DNA of 64,000 bases. Origin: Shimia gijangensis. GTDB taxonomy: Bacteria; Pseudomonadota; Alphaproteobacteria; Rhodobacterales; Rhodobacteraceae. The notes under the pieces were generated by a model, which searched no databases, was not told where the DNA came from, and was given only the letters and a program-made list of their open reading frames with translations. Positions 1 to 9,910 of the stretch are shown here, one piece after another (the stretch's first letter is position 1; every line of letters starts with the position of its first letter). The stretch is from contig NZ_FQZQ01000014.1 in the NCBI RefSeq assembly GCF_900142085.1, positions 57,618 to 121,617 of the forward strand, in the 5' to 3' direction. Made by a program: the position numbers and the translations under genes.

Positions 1-1791
1 CAAGGTATCGGCAATCAGAACAATACGGCCGTTGTGCAAAAGGGCCGTAACCCCAACCGCGCCGTTTTCGGTGCTGGCATCGATCACATGGTTGATCAGT
101 TGCAGAACATGGGCCGATTTGCGGGTGGCGCCCGTGACCAAGGCGTCGCCGTGGCCGTGTTGAAGCATCAGTGCTGCAAAGACGTGACGGTCACGCGCGG
201 CCAGTTTGAACACATCGTGGCGGTCAAAACCTTTGCGTTGCAGGCGGTCATACATGAAATCTGTGTATGTCTCGAGGTAGCGCGTGTTTTTCGCATTCAC
301 GACCTCGATTTCGCGCACAGCATCCCCAAGACCTGCTGCTTCGAGCTTGGCTTTGACATCGGCCTCGCGACCCACAACCAACGCTTTGCCAAAGCCAGAA
401 CGCTGATAGTTGACGGCAGCTCGCAGCACGCGTGGATCATCACCCTCAGCGAAAATCATGCGGGATTGGGCGTTTCGGGCGCGCGCATTCAGTCCACGCA
501 GGATCGACGCGGTTGGATCCATTCGCGACTTGAGGCTTTCTTCGTACCCATCAATGTCGATGATCGGGCGACGTGCAACGCCAGTGTCCATGCCCGCTTT
601 GGCGACAGCGGGTGGAATGCGGTAGATCAGACGCGGGTCGAATGGTGTCGGGATGATGTAGTCGCGACCAAAGGACAGTTTGCGGCCGTACGCCATATCA
701 ACTTCGTCCGGCACGTCCTCGCGGGCCAGTTCGGCCAGTGCTTCGGCGCAGGCGATTTTCATTTCGTCGTTGATGGCGCGGGCGTGAATATCCAGCGCCC
801 CACGGAAAAGGTATGGGAAACCCAAAACGTTGTTGACCTGGTTGGGATAATCCGAACGGCCCGTGGCCACGATGGCATCGGCGCGCACGGCGTGAGCCTC
901 TTCCGGAGTGATTTCCGGGTCGGGGTTGGCCATGGCAAAGATCACCGGATCGTCGTTCATGCTGGCGACCATTTCAGGGGTCACGGCACCCTTGGCAGAT
1001 ACACCAAGGAACACATCCGCGCCCTTCATGGCGTCTTCCAAAGTACGCAGATCGGTTTTGACCGCGTGAGCAGATTTCCACTGGTTCATGCCTTCGGTGC
1101 GACCCTGATAGATCACACCCTTGGTGTCACAGGTGATGCAATTGTCGTGTTTCGCACCCATGGATTTCAGCAATTCGATACAGGCGATGCCGGCAGCGCC
1201 AGCGCCGTTCAGCACGATCTTGCAATCTTCGATCTTTTTGCCCGAGATGTGCAGCGCGTTGATCAGGCCGGCCGCACAAATCACGGCAGTGCCGTGCTGG
1301 TCGTCGTGAAAGACCGGAATGTCCATCTCTTCTTTGAGCCGCTGTTCGATGATAAAACATTCGGGCGCTTTGATATCTTCAAGGTTGATGCCGCCAAAGG
1401 TCGGGCCCATCAGGCGCACGGCCTGACAAAACGCATCGGGGTCTTCGGTGTCGAGTTCGATATCGATCGAGTTCACATCGGCAAAGCGTTTGAACAGGAC
1501 GGCCTTGCCCTCCATCACGGGCTTACTGCCCAGCGCGCCAAGGTTGCCCAAGCCCAGAACCGCAGTGCCGTTTGAAATCACCGCCACAAGGTTGCCCTTG
1601 TTGGTATAATCGTAAACGGTCGCGGGATCGGCGGCGATGGCTTCGCATGGAACGGCCACACCCGGAGAGTAAGCCAGCGACAGGTCGCGTTGCGTTGTCA
1701 TCGGCACAGTGGCCTTGATCTCAAACTTACCGGGGGTCGGCTCAAGATGGAACGCGAGCGCTTCTTCCGCGGTGACTTTGGTTTTGGCCAT
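1..1791 (-). CDS. maeB: NADP-dependent malic enzyme with C-terminal phosphotransacetylase-like domain (3' end outside window)
   Basis: Oxidative decarboxylation of malate to pyruvate in the cytoplasm, supplying NADPH and pyruvate. Reading the minus strand from an ATG at 1791 gives 597 codons with no stop to the window edge, so the C-terminus is missing. An AGGAG lies 8 nt before this ATG. The N-terminal half has malic-enzyme features: SLAYSPGVA near residue 35, [11 protein letters not shown], and a GAGAAG dinucleotide-binding loop. After about residue 430 the sequence changes to a phosphotransacetylase-like domain ([16 protein letters not shown]), as in the large MaeB class. In that class this domain is usually regulatory, binding acetyl-CoA, rather than catalytic. 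Divergent from mutS. Confidence 0.95.
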   Translation of the reverse strand, partial: MAKTKVTAEEALAFHLEPTPGKFEIKATVPMTTQRDLSLAYSPGVAVPCEAIAADPATVYDYTNKGNLVAVISNGTAVLGLGNLGALGSKPVMEGKAVLFKRFADVNSIDIELDTEDPDAFCQAVRLMGPTFGGINLEDIKAPECFIIEQRLKEEMDIPVFHDDQHGTAVICAAGLINALHISGKKIEDCKIVLNGAGAAGIACIELLKSMGAKHDNCITCDTKGVIYQGRTEGMNQWKSAHAVKTDLRTLEDAMKGADVFLGVSAKGAVTPEMVASMNDDPVIFAMANPDPEITPEEAHAVRADAIVATGRSDYPNQVNNVLGFPYLFRGALDIHARAINDEMKIACAEALAELAREDVPDEVDMAYGRKLSFGRDYIIPTPFDPRLIYRIPPAVAKAGMDTGVARRPIIDIDGYEESLKSRMDPTASILRGLNARARNAQSRMIFAEGDDPRVLRAAVNYQRSGFGKALVVGREADVKAKLEAAGLGDAVREIEVVNAKNTRYLETYTDFMYDRLQRKGFDRHDVFKLAARDRHVFAALMLQHGHGDALVTGATRKSAHVLQLINHVIDASTENGAVGVTALLHNGRIVLIADTL

Positions 1792-1925
1792 TTTGGGTTC
1801 TCCTGCGAATTCGTTTGCGCCTCTTAGCCTAAGGGCGTGATTGTCACAACAAAGAAGCACTTTCACCTTTCGCCAGTGGGTCAGGTTTTGCTAAGTCTTA
1901 AAGCCAGACCAGGGGGTTTTGATAC

Positions 1926-4571
1926 GTGAACGCAGTTAAGCCAGCCGTCACGCCGATGATGGCGCAATATCTTGAGATCAAGGCCGAACATCCGGATGCC
2001 CTGTTGTTTTATCGGATGGGTGATTTCTACGAGATGTTCTTTGACGACGCGGTCGCGGCTGCCGAAGCGTTGGATATTGCCCTGACAAAACGCGGCAAAC
2101 ATGAAGGATCGGAAATCCCGATGTGCGGAGTGCCACATCATGCCGCCGAAGGGTATTTCCTGACGCTGATCCGCAAAGGGTTTCGCGTCGCGGTTTGCGA
2201 ACAAATGGAAAGCCCCGCTGAAGCCAAAAAGCGTGGTTACAAGGCGGTGGTGCGACGTGAAGTTGTGCGGTTGGTGACGCCCGGCACGCTGACCGAAGAT
2301 TCATTGCTCGATGCGCGCAAACATAACTTTTTGGCCGCTTTTGCCAATGTTAGAGACGAAGCAGCACTGGCATGGGCCGATATTTCCACCGGCGCGTTGC
2401 ATGTGATGCCAATTACGCCCGTACGTTTGGGGCCAGAATTGGCACGGCTTGCACCCTCGGAGTTGTTGATTGCTGAAGGGTCAGAAAATGACCTGTCCGA
2501 AGTGGTTGAAGATATGGGTGTTCCAATGACGCCTATGTCACGCGGAGCGTTTGATTCCTCTTCTGCGGAAAAGCGTATCGCATCCCTGTTCAAAACATCC
2601 ACGCTGGATGCGTTTGGAGCATTTTCACGCCCTGAGATTGGCGCGTTGGGTGCCATCGTTGATTATCTGGAGCTGACCCAAAAAGGAAAACTACCGCTTT
2701 TGCAACCACCGCTGCGCGAAGCCACCCAATCGGTGATGCAGATCGATGCAGCGACGCGCAGAAACCTTGAGTTGACACATGCCTTGTCCGGTGGGCGCGC
2801 CGGATCATTGCTCGCGACGATTGATCGCACGATTACCGCCGGTGGTGCGCGGCTGTTAGAGCGCCGCCTTGCTTCGCCGTCTCTTCGGTTGAGCACGGTT
2901 CACGACCGACTGGATTCGGTTGGCTATTTCTATGAACATCGCGGGTTGGCAGGCGAAATCCGCGCAAACCTCAGCCGTGTGCCCGACATGGATCGCGCCC
3001 TGTCGCGGCTTTCACTGGATCGGGGTGGTCCGCGTGACCTCGCCGCGATCCGAAATGCGCTGGGTCAGGCGCAAGAAATGGCGGCAGGATCCTATCCGGG
3101 CGACATGCCAACTGTTTTGAAGAATGCGCTGGGTGGACTCGAAGGTCACGATGATCTGCTCGAGTTGCTAGAACAGGCGCTTGTCGCTGAACCTCCGATG
3201 TTGGCGCGCGATGGTGGGTTTATTGCGCCAGGGTATAACCAGGACCTCGACGAAAGCCGCCAGTTGCGGGACGAAGGCCGGGGTGTAATCGCCGGGATGC
3301 AGGCCGGGTTTGCGGAACAGACTGGCATTCAATCGCTTAAGATCAAGCACAACAATGTGCTGGGGTATTTTGTAGAGACAACGGCGAAACACGCCGAGAT
3401 TATGATGTCTGCGCCGCTGTCGGAAACCTTTATCCATCGTCAAACCACGGCCAATCAGGTGCGGTTTACCACCGTAGAGCTGAGCGAGCTGGAAACCAAG
3501 ATTCTGAATGCCGGCAATCATGCCTTGGAGATTGAAAAGCGGCTCTATGACACCTTAAAGGGCGCAATTCTGGAGAAATCCGGTGAAGTTGTTGCAGCTG
3601 CCAAGGCGTTGGCCGAGTTTGATCTTGCCGCCGGATTGGCCGATCTTGCGATTGCTGAAAACTGGTGCCGGCCGGACGTCAACGAAAGCCGGGATTTCCA
3701 CATCGAAGGTGGGCGTCACCCTGTGGTCGAGGCCGCGCTGCGCCAACAAGGTGGCGCGCCATTTATCGCCAACAACTGTGATCTCTCTGGGGGGGATGAA
3801 GCCAGCATTTGGTTGCTGACCGGCCCGAACATGGCGGGTAAATCGACCTTTCTGCGCCAAAACGCCTTGATCGCCTTGTTGGCGCAAATGGGGAGTTTTG
3901 TCCCTGCGAGCAAAGCCCGCATCGGGCTGGTGAGCCAATTGTTCAGCCGGGTTGGCGCGTCAGATGATCTGGCCCGCGGGCGGTCGACATTTATGGTCGA
4001 AATGGTCGAAACGGCCGCTATTCTTAATCAGGCGGATGATCGCGCATTGGTGATTTTTGATGAAATTGGGCGCGGTACAGCCACCTACGACGGGCTATCG
4101 ATCGCTTGGGCCACGTTAGAACATTTGCACGACGTCAACAAATCCCGCGCGCTGTTTGCCACGCATTATCACGAAATGACGGCTCTGTCTGGTAACCTGG
4201 ACGGCGTGGAAAATGCCACGGTTACGGTAAAGGAATGGGAAGGCGAAGTGATCTTTCTGCATGAGGTGCAAAAAGGCGCTGCTGATCGATCTTATGGTGT
4301 GCAAGTGGCGCAATTGGCGGGCTTGCCACCTGTCGTTGTTGAGCGGGCCCGCGTGGTTTTGGAAGCGCTGGAAAAAGGCGAGCGCGAGGGGCCTACGCAA
4401 AAGGCGTTGATTGATGATTTGCCGTTGTTTGCCGCGACCCCGACCCCGGCGCCGGTGGTCCAAAAAGGCCCGTCGCCAGTAGAAGACCTGTTGGAAAGCA
4501 TTCACCCCGATGACCTGAGCCCACGCGAAGCCTTGCAGGCGCTATATGATCTGAAAGACAAGCTGGGCTAG
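1926..4571 (+). CDS. mutS: DNA mismatch repair protein MutS
   Basis: Recognises mispairs and small loops and starts methyl-independent or MutL-dependent repair. The 881-residue length is normal. The N-terminal mismatch-binding domain carries the F-Y-E motif (Phe34-Glu36), whose Phe stacks on the mispair. The C-terminal ABC-type ATPase has Walker A GPNMAGKST (about residues 633-641), the signature loop around SDDLARGRSTF, Walker B VIFDEIGRG, and the THYHEM His switch. The start is GTG at 1926 behind a purine-rich AGGGGG. Its TAG stop abuts the stop of the convergent gene with no spacer. The 134 bp upstream, shared with maeB, must hold both promoters; no unambiguous -35/-10 pair was found there. 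Confidence 0.98.
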   Translation: MNAVKPAVTPMMAQYLEIKAEHPDALLFYRMGDFYEMFFDDAVAAAEALDIALTKRGKHEGSEIPMCGVPHHAAEGYFLTLIRKGFRVAVCEQMESPAEAKKRGYKAVVRREVVRLVTPGTLTEDSLLDARKHNFLAAFANVRDEAALAWADISTGALHVMPITPVRLGPELARLAPSELLIAEGSENDLSEVVEDMGVPMTPMSRGAFDSSSAEKRIASLFKTSTLDAFGAFSRPEIGALGAIVDYLELTQKGKLPLLQPPLREATQSVMQIDAATRRNLELTHALSGGRAGSLLATIDRTITAGGARLLERRLASPSLRLSTVHDRLDSVGYFYEHRGLAGEIRANLSRVPDMDRALSRLSLDRGGPRDLAAIRNALGQAQEMAAGSYPGDMPTVLKNALGGLEGHDDLLELLEQALVAEPPMLARDGGFIAPGYNQDLDESRQLRDEGRGVIAGMQAGFAEQTGIQSLKIKHNNVLGYFVETTAKHAEIMMSAPLSETFIHRQTTANQVRFTTVELSELETKILNAGNHALEIEKRLYDTLKGAILEKSGEVVAAAKALAEFDLAAGLADLAIAENWCRPDVNESRDFHIEGGRHPVVEAALRQQGGAPFIANNCDLSGGDEASIWLLTGPNMAGKSTFLRQNALIALLAQMGSFVPASKARIGLVSQLFSRVGASDDLARGRSTFMVEMVETAAILNQADDRALVIFDEIGRGTATYDGLSIAWATLEHLHDVNKSRALFATHYHEMTALSGNLDGVENATVTVKEWEGEVIFLHEVQKGAADRSYGVQVAQLAGLPPVVVERARVVLEALEKGEREGPTQKALIDDLPLFAATPTPAPVVQKGPSPVEDLLESIHPDDLSPREALQALYDLKDKLG

Positions 4572-5630
4572 TCACCAGCTGCCTGAAGATCCACCGCCGC
4601 TGGACGAGCCGCCGCCAAAAGACGACCCCGAGGAAGACGACGAGCTTTTGGAGATTTTCGGGATAGTTTTGCGGACGGACCACTGATCCTGACAATTATG
4701 GCATTGATAATCGATCCGCTTTGAGCCGGTTGAGGTGGTTGTTGCGGATTCCAGAATGGTCGTGTCGCCTTCGACAGTGCGATACCCACAAGACCGGCAG
4801 GCGCCATATTGGGAAAACCAAGCCTTGTAGCCCTCGATGGTGACGTGGTTACATGCCCGACAGTGCCAAACATCGTAGTCCACACTTTTCAGACGTTCTT
4901 CGGTAATCTGACCCTTTTGCAGATGGCTATCTTCCCACGCCTCGTCCAGACGAGTCATTTTGGAATTGTCGAGCGGACAGATACGCGGCTTGTTTCGCTT
5001 CCATCGGCGATACATCTGTACAGGAATCGCGAGAAACGGTGCTAGAATGGCAAAGATCCAGTTTCCGATCCAATCCAGAACCCTCTTGAGGGTGCCATAG
5101 GCTTTTTGCGCAGTGTTTGCGTCGTATTCGCCCGGCCAGCTTCCGGTTAGGTCGCGGATCACAGCGTCTACGCCATCCTCGATACCACCGGTAAAGTCAC
5201 CTTCCTTAAACTTGGGCGTGATTTTCGTGTCGATGATGTTGCCCATCGGGACATTCTTGGCCGTTCCATAGCCAGAACCCACCTCGATCCGCATCCGCCG
5301 ATCGTCTTTGGCGATCAACATCATGACGCCATCATTGCGATCTGCATTTCCGACACCCCAATAATTGAACAGGCCTGTTGCAAAGGGTTCAATCGGTCCA
5401 GTGTGGCCATAGTTGGTCATGCTGTTGATGGTGACCAATGTGAACTCAATTCCGCGTTCTTCGCGCAACTCGATCAGCTTGGCGCGAATGCGGTTCTCGT
5501 CTTGCTCACCCAGAATGGCGGCAAAATCGTTGATGTAGAGTTCGTTGTAATCCGGGTAATCCTGAGCCTGCGCCATACCTGTCAGGCCAGCCCCAAGAAG
5601 AACAATCAATGAAAGAATAAATGCGCGCAA
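4572..5630 (-). CDS. Secreted or membrane TPM-domain protein with zinc-ribbon cysteines and a Ser/Gly tail
   Basis: 352 residues. A signal peptide (about 1-22, ending AQAQ) is followed by a TPM (YgcG-type) domain, about residues 27-170, with the typical YINDFA and GNADRNDGVMMLIA stretches. A hydrophobic helix near 190-210 precedes a region with several CxxC pairs (HCRAC, ACRSC, QCHNC), suggesting zinc binding. The last 25 residues are almost only Ser and Gly, as in many TPM proteins. TPM domains are linked to envelope quality control and photosystem repair, but the role here is unknown. The only usable start is TTG at 5630: no in-frame ATG lies between the upstream stop and the signal peptide. 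Its AGGGAG ribosome site sits inside the grpE terminator hairpin. Confidence 0.85.
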   Translation of the reverse strand: MRAFILSLIVLLGAGLTGMAQAQDYPDYNELYINDFAAILGEQDENRIRAKLIELREERGIEFTLVTINSMTNYGHTGPIEPFATGLFNYWGVGNADRNDGVMMLIAKDDRRMRIEVGSGYGTAKNVPMGNIIDTKITPKFKEGDFTGGIEDGVDAVIRDLTGSWPGEYDANTAQKAYGTLKRVLDWIGNWIFAILAPFLAIPVQMYRRWKRNKPRICPLDNSKMTRLDEAWEDSHLQKGQITEERLKSVDYDVWHCRACNHVTIEGYKAWFSQYGACRSCGYRTVEGDTTILESATTTSTGSKRIDYQCHNCQDQWSVRKTIPKISKSSSSSSGSSFGGGSSSGGGSSGSW

Positions 5631-5635
5631 AAGAA

Positions 5636-5665
5636 AAGGCTCCCTGTGTTTAGGGAGCCTTTTAA
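5636..5665 (-). terminator. Intrinsic terminator of hrcA-grpE
   Basis: A perfect 8-bp stem (GGCTCCCT/AGGGAGCC, arms 5652-5659 and 5638-5645, loop of 6) lies 19 bp after the grpE stop and is followed on the minus strand by TTTTCTTTT. Its 3' arm contains the AGGGAG that serves as ribosome site for the next gene. Confidence 0.8.
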
Positions 5666-5684
5666 CATTCTTAAGTCGGTCTGT

Positions 5685-6245
5685 TTAGCCCGGAGTGGAG
5701 GACACGCCCACCTGTGCAGGGCGCAGCAGACGATCATGCAGCATGAAGCCTTCAGCAGAGACCTGAATGATTTCGCCAGACTTCGTACCTGGAACCGGTG
5801 CTTCAAACATGGCTTCGTGGAACTGGGGGTCAAATTTGTCACCCACTTCTGGTGCAATCACTTCCATGCCGTGCTTGGTGAAGGTGCTGAGAAGCTGGCG
5901 CATGGTCAGCTCGATACCTTCGATCAACGCGGCCGATGCCGCCTTTTGTTCGTCGGTGATCGTTTCAACAGCACGTTTCATGTTGTCGTAAACCGGCAGC
6001 ATATCGCGGGCCAGCTTTGAGCCGCCATATTGCTCGGCGTCCCGGCGTGCTCGTTCCCCGCGTTTGCGGGAATTTTCCGCATCCGCCAAGGCGCGCATGA
6101 ATTTATCTTTGTAATCGTCACGCTCGGCGCGCAACGAATCCAGTTCAATTGCTTCGTCGTCCATCTCTTCCAGAGATTGTTCGAATTCTTCTGCCTCGGC
6201 TTCTGCGAGGTCATCCAGAAAATCGTTTTCTTTCGGCTCTGCCAT
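5685..6245 (-). CDS. grpE: GrpE, nucleotide exchange factor for DnaK
   Basis: Releases ADP from DnaK during the chaperone cycle. 186 residues, normal length. An acidic N-terminus (about 1-40) leads into a long helical, coiled-coil region with the family pattern (DKFMRALADAENSRKR). The C-terminal beta domain includes GMEVIAPEVGDKFDPQFHEA. It is 10 bp downstream of hrcA on the same strand, so the two are probably cotranscribed. The pairing of a heat-shock repressor with a DnaK cofactor fits heat regulation of the operon. Confidence 0.97.
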   Translation of the reverse strand: MAEPKENDFLDDLAEAEAEEFEQSLEEMDDEAIELDSLRAERDDYKDKFMRALADAENSRKRGERARRDAEQYGGSKLARDMLPVYDNMKRAVETITDEQKAASAALIEGIELTMRQLLSTFTKHGMEVIAPEVGDKFDPQFHEAMFEAPVPGTKSGEIIQVSAEGFMLHDRLLRPAQVGVSSTPG

Positions 6246-6255
6246 GTCTTGTCCT

Positions 6256-7320
6256 CTAACCCCGGTCTGAAATCAACTTCCCGACCAGCTGTGCCGTGTA
6301 ATCCACAATCGGCACGATCCGTCCATAGTTCAGGCGCTTGGGTCCGATGACCCCGACCGCGCCCACAATTTTTCGATCAGCGTTCATATAAGGGGAAACC
6401 ACCAAAGAGGAACCCGAAAGTGAAAAAAGTTTGTTCTCAGAGCCAATAAAAATGCGCACACCGTCGCCATCTTCGGCCAGTTCAAGGAAATCGGCGATAT
6501 CGCGCTTGCGTTCAAGGTCGTCAAACAAGGTGCGGATACGCTCGAGATCGTGTTCCTCTTCATCGGTTCCCAAAAGATTCGACCGGCCGCGCACAATCAG
6601 GCGTTCTTGTTGTTCGCCTTCGTCCGCCCAAAGGGCGAGTCCGTTTTCCACCATGTCGCGCGCCAGCGTATCAATTTCCTGCCGACGGAGTGCAATCTCC
6701 TCGCGGATCACGGTCTGAAGTTCAGACAGGGTGCGGCCTTCGATGATCGCATTGAGAAAGTTTGCCGCCTCGCGCAGTGAGCTGGGGGTTTGGCCCGCGG
6801 GCGGTGTAAACAAACGGTTTTCCACATGGCCATCAGCAAAGACAAGAACAACCAACGCCTGATTGCTGCTCAGGCTGACAAATTCGATATGTTTGATCGG
6901 TGCTTCGTGTTTTGGCGTCAAAACCAGAGACGCGCCGTGGGTCACACCGGAAAGGGCCGATCCGATGCGGTCCAGCATGCCGCCAACATCCGCCGCATTG
7001 TCGCCCAAGGTTGCGTCAATCTTTTGGCGATCCGTAACATCCGGGTCGGACACCTCGAGCAAACCATCGACAAACATCCGCAATCCGGCTTGCGTTGGAA
7101 TTCGGCCCGCGCTGACATGGGGGCTATCCAGCAGGCCCAGAAATTCGAGGTCCTGCATGACATTGCGAATGGTCGCAGCCGACACTTGTTCAGATAAGGA
7201 TCGGGTCAAGGTGCGCGAACCCACAGGATCACCGGTTTCAAGATAACCTTCGACCACGCGGCGAAACACTTCGCGCGAGCGGTCGTTCATTTCTTCTAAA
7301 AGGCGGGCGCTGTCACTCAT
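6256..7320 (-). CDS. hrcA: HrcA heat-inducible transcription repressor
   Basis: Represses chaperone operons by binding CIRCE operators; GroEL is known to assist its folding. An N-terminal winged-helix region (about 1-100) with the family signature VGSRTLTR...SAATIRNVM is followed by the GAF-like HrcA core (HIEFVSL, SLVVSPY, GAVGVIGPKRLNYGRIVPIVDYTA). Start chosen at ATG 7320, because AGGAG lies 5 nt upstream. The in-frame GTG at 7326 would overlap that ribosome site. No CIRCE element (TTAGCACTC-N9-GAGTGCTAA) is visible in its own promoter, so autoregulation by CIRCE is not supported here. Confidence 0.96.
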   Translation of the reverse strand: MSDSARLLEEMNDRSREVFRRVVEGYLETGDPVGSRTLTRSLSEQVSAATIRNVMQDLEFLGLLDSPHVSAGRIPTQAGLRMFVDGLLEVSDPDVTDRQKIDATLGDNAADVGGMLDRIGSALSGVTHGASLVLTPKHEAPIKHIEFVSLSSNQALVVLVFADGHVENRLFTPPAGQTPSSLREAANFLNAIIEGRTLSELQTVIREEIALRRQEIDTLARDMVENGLALWADEGEQQERLIVRGRSNLLGTDEEEHDLERIRTLFDDLERKRDIADFLELAEDGDGVRIFIGSENKLFSLSGSSLVVSPYMNADRKIVGAVGVIGPKRLNYGRIVPIVDYTAQLVGKLISDRG

Positions 7321-7343
7321 GGGCACTCCTTGTCTCAGATGCC

Positions 7344-7371
7344 ATTAAAGTGCGTGCGCGCAAAAGGTCAA
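7344..7371 (-). promoter_or_regulatory. Candidate sigma-70 promoter for hrcA-grpE
   Basis: On the minus strand, TTGACC (7371-7366) and TTTAAT (7349-7344) each match the consensus at 5 of 6 positions with a 16-bp spacer, 23 bp before the hrcA ATG. Found by inspection only; the transcription start is unknown. Confidence 0.45.
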
Positions 7372-7435
7372 TCGGGGTTGCGTTTCGCCCTTGCGCCCTT
7401 GTATCCCCTTGGCCAAGCAAAAAAGGATATTCACC

Positions 7436-8149
7436 ATGCGCCCCTCCGGAAGAGAATTGAATGAAATGCGCTCTGTTTCGATTGAAACAGGCGTTACGAA
7501 ACATGCCGAAGGTTCGTGCATGATCAAGATGGGCGACACCCATGTTCTGTGTACCGCAACCATTGAAGACCGGGTTCCACCGTTTATCAAAGGTTCCGGT
7601 CTGGGTTGGGTGACGGCCGAATATGGTATGCTGCCGCGTTCGACCACATCGCGGATGCGCCGCGAGGCTGCCGCCGGAAAACAGGGTGGCCGTACAGTTG
7701 AAATTCAGCGCCTGATTGGCCGGTCTTTGCGGGCTGGTGTGGATCGTGTGGCTTTGGGTGAACGTCAGATCACTGTTGACTGTGATGTTATTCAGGCTGA
7801 CGGCGGCACGCGTTGTGCATCAATCACCGGCGGCTGGGTTGCGCTGCGCCTTGCGGTGAACAAGCTGATGAAAGCAGGTGATGTGATTTCTGATCCGCTG
7901 GTTTCTCCTGTTGTCGCGGTATCCTGCGGTATTTACGCGGGCCAACCAGTTTTGGATTTGGACTACCCAGAGGATTCTGAGGCCGGCGTCGATGGTAATT
8001 TCATCATGCTCGGCAACAAGCAGATGATCGAAGTGCAGATGAGCGCCGAGGGATCAACCTATTCGCGCGATCAGATGAACCTGCTTATTGATCTAGCGGA
8101 AAAAGGCGTGGACGAGTTGGCGGTCGCACAATTGGCAGCCACCGCATGA
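7436..8149 (+). CDS. rph: Ribonuclease PH
   Basis: Phosphorolytic 3'-to-5' trimming of tRNA precursors. 237 residues, the usual length. Family stretches include [12 protein letters not shown] at the N-terminus, [14 protein letters not shown], the RSLRAGVD segment and [11 protein letters not shown]. Start taken at ATG 7436, which has AAGGA 9 nt upstream and begins exactly where the family begins; a longer reading frame opens at 7391 but has no ribosome site. It is divergent from hrcA and overlaps rdgB by 4 bp (ATGA), indicating translational coupling. Confidence 0.97.
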   Translation: MRPSGRELNEMRSVSIETGVTKHAEGSCMIKMGDTHVLCTATIEDRVPPFIKGSGLGWVTAEYGMLPRSTTSRMRREAAAGKQGGRTVEIQRLIGRSLRAGVDRVALGERQITVDCDVIQADGGTRCASITGGWVALRLAVNKLMKAGDVISDPLVSPVVAVSCGIYAGQPVLDLDYPEDSEAGVDGNFIMLGNKQMIEVQMSAEGSTYSRDQMNLLIDLAEKGVDELAVAQLAATA

Positions 8150-8757
8150 CCCGCAAGTTTTCGGGCGATATCCTTTTGGTGGCGACCCACAACAAAGGCA
8201 AGCTTGAGGAGATGGTGCATCTCCTCGAGCCCTTTGGCGTCAAGGTTGTTGGGGCGGGTGAAATGGATTTGCCCGAGCCTGAAGAAACCGAAGATACCTT
8301 TGTCGGCAATGCCCGGATCAAGGCGCATGCCGCAGCCAAGGCCACTGGATTGCCTGCTTTGTCCGATGATTCCGGGATCACAATTGATGCTCTGGATGGT
8401 GCGCCAGGTGTTTATACTGCGGATTGGGCCGAAACCGGAAATGGTCGGGATTTCATGATGGCGATGACCCGTGCCCATAACGAGCTTGAAGCCAAAAACG
8501 CCGACCATCCCCGTTTGGCACAGTTTCGCAGCACCTTGGTTTTGGCCTGGCCCGACGGGCATGACGAAGCTTTTGAAGGTATTGCACCCGGGCACCTGAC
8601 CTGGCCCATTCGTGGCAAAGACGGGTTCGGATACGATCCAATGTTCGTGCCAGAAGGTTATGACATCACATTTGCTGAGATGGATCGTTGGGAAAAGAAC
8701 AAGATCAGCCACCGTGGATTGGCCGTTCAAAAATTTGTAGCCGCCTGTTTTGGCTGA
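8146..8757 (+). CDS. rdgB: Non-canonical purine NTP pyrophosphatase (RdgB/HAM1)
   Basis: Hydrolyses dITP, XTP and similar nucleotides to monophosphates, keeping damaged purines out of DNA and RNA. 203 residues. The N-terminal [10 protein letters not shown] corresponds to the family S/T-x-N-x-x-K motif. LSDDSGI contains the metal-binding Asp pair, and FGYDPMF and SHRGLA are the C-terminal substrate-binding motifs. It overlaps rph by 4 bp and hemW by 8 bp, so all three are probably one transcript. Confidence 0.96.
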   Translation: MTRKFSGDILLVATHNKGKLEEMVHLLEPFGVKVVGAGEMDLPEPEETEDTFVGNARIKAHAAAKATGLPALSDDSGITIDALDGAPGVYTADWAETGNGRDFMMAMTRAHNELEAKNADHPRLAQFRSTLVLAWPDGHDEAFEGIAPGHLTWPIRGKDGFGYDPMFVPEGYDITFAEMDRWEKNKISHRGLAVQKFVAACFG

Positions 8758-9907
8758 GGATTGGCAAAACGGAGGCTTTGGCCTCTATATCCATTGGCCG
8801 TTTTGTCAGGCCAAATGCCCCTACTGTGATTTCAACAGCCATGTTGCACGTGAAATTGATCAATCAAGGTGGCTTAGAGCCTATTTGTCCGAGTTGGACC
8901 GCGTTGCTGCCCAAACCCCAAATCGCGTTCTGAACACCGTATTCTTTGGAGGCGGAACCCCCAGCCTGATGCAGCCGGACGTTGTTGCATCTATTCTGGA
9001 ACGCGTTCGCAGCCTTTGGCCGACATCCAATGACATGGAAGTCACGCTTGAAGCCAATCCCGGATCAGTTGAGGCTGGTCGGTTTTCTGGCTACCGGGAT
9101 GGTGGGGTCAATCGCATCTCGATGGGTATTCAGGCGCTGAATGATCGGGACCTGCAGCGCCTTGGCCGCATTCACAGCGTTGCCGAGGCGCAGCAGGCCT
9201 TCGATATCGCCCGGAAAACATTTGATCGGGTGAGTTTTGATCTGATCTATGCCCGTCAGGATCAATCTCTTGCGGATTGGCGCGCCGAATTACGCGAGGC
9301 GACAGCAATGGCAATCGACCACCTGTCGCTTTATCAGCTAACCGTCGAGGAAGGCACAGCCTTTGGGGACCGTTACGCCGTTGGTAAACTACGCGGTTTG
9401 CCCGAAGATGATCTCGCCGCGGACATGTATGAAGAAACCCAGAATATCTGCGCCAAGGCGGGCCTTAATCCTTACGAGGTCTCGAATTACGCTGAGTTAG
9501 GCTCGGAATCTCGCCACAATCAGGTTTATTGGCGTTATGGAGATTACGCAGGAATTGGCCCCGGCGCACACGCCAGATTGACGTTTAATGGCAAACGACA
9601 CGCGATCGAGACCTGGCGCAACCCGACCAAATGGCTTGCAGAGGCAGAAGCCGGAAATGGCGAGTCTTTGTGCGAGATCATTGAACGCGAAGACCAGGTA
9701 ACCGAATTTTTGTTGATGGGCTTGCGGTTGAGCGACGGAATTGACCTGATACGTTACAAGACGCTCGCTGGTCAGGAGCTTGCAGGTACCAAAGTTGATG
9801 TTCTGCGTGAATTAGGTATGATAACACAAGAAAATCAAAGACTTAGAGCTCTTCCCAAAGGCAGAATGGTGTTGAACTCGGTCATTTCGGAATTGTTGTT
9901 GGGGTAA
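8750..9907 (+). CDS. hemW: HemW, radical-SAM heme chaperone (HemN-like)
   Basis: 385 residues. The radical-SAM cluster motif is CQAKCPYC (about residues 20-27), preceded by the family LYIHWPFC and followed by FFGGGTPS and the SAM-binding GSVE. The short length and absence of HemN-specific N-terminal residues favour HemW, a heme-insertion protein, over the oxygen-independent coproporphyrinogen oxidase. The start appears to be TTG at 8750: an in-frame TAG at 8738-8740 closes the frame upstream and no ATG or GTG lies between them. Inside the end of rdgB, it is probably translated by coupling. Confidence 0.94.
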   Translation: MAEDWQNGGFGLYIHWPFCQAKCPYCDFNSHVAREIDQSRWLRAYLSELDRVAAQTPNRVLNTVFFGGGTPSLMQPDVVASILERVRSLWPTSNDMEVTLEANPGSVEAGRFSGYRDGGVNRISMGIQALNDRDLQRLGRIHSVAEAQQAFDIARKTFDRVSFDLIYARQDQSLADWRAELREATAMAIDHLSLYQLTVEEGTAFGDRYAVGKLRGLPEDDLAADMYEETQNICAKAGLNPYEVSNYAELGSESRHNQVYWRYGDYAGIGPGAHARLTFNGKRHAIETWRNPTKWLAEAEAGNGESLCEIIEREDQVTEFLLMGLRLSDGIDLIRYKTLAGQELAGTKVDVLRELGMITQENQRLRALPKGRMVLNSVISELLLG

Positions 9908-9910
9908 CGG

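Noticed and set aside
34..1575. 513-codon open frame on the plus strand
   Set aside because: It is the antisense shadow of maeB; the minus strand encodes an unmistakable malic enzyme and the plus-strand protein has no recognisable family.
7321..7435. CIRCE operator expected near hrcA
   Set aside because: No TTAGCACTC-N9-GAGTGCTAA or near match in the hrcA/rph intergenic region.
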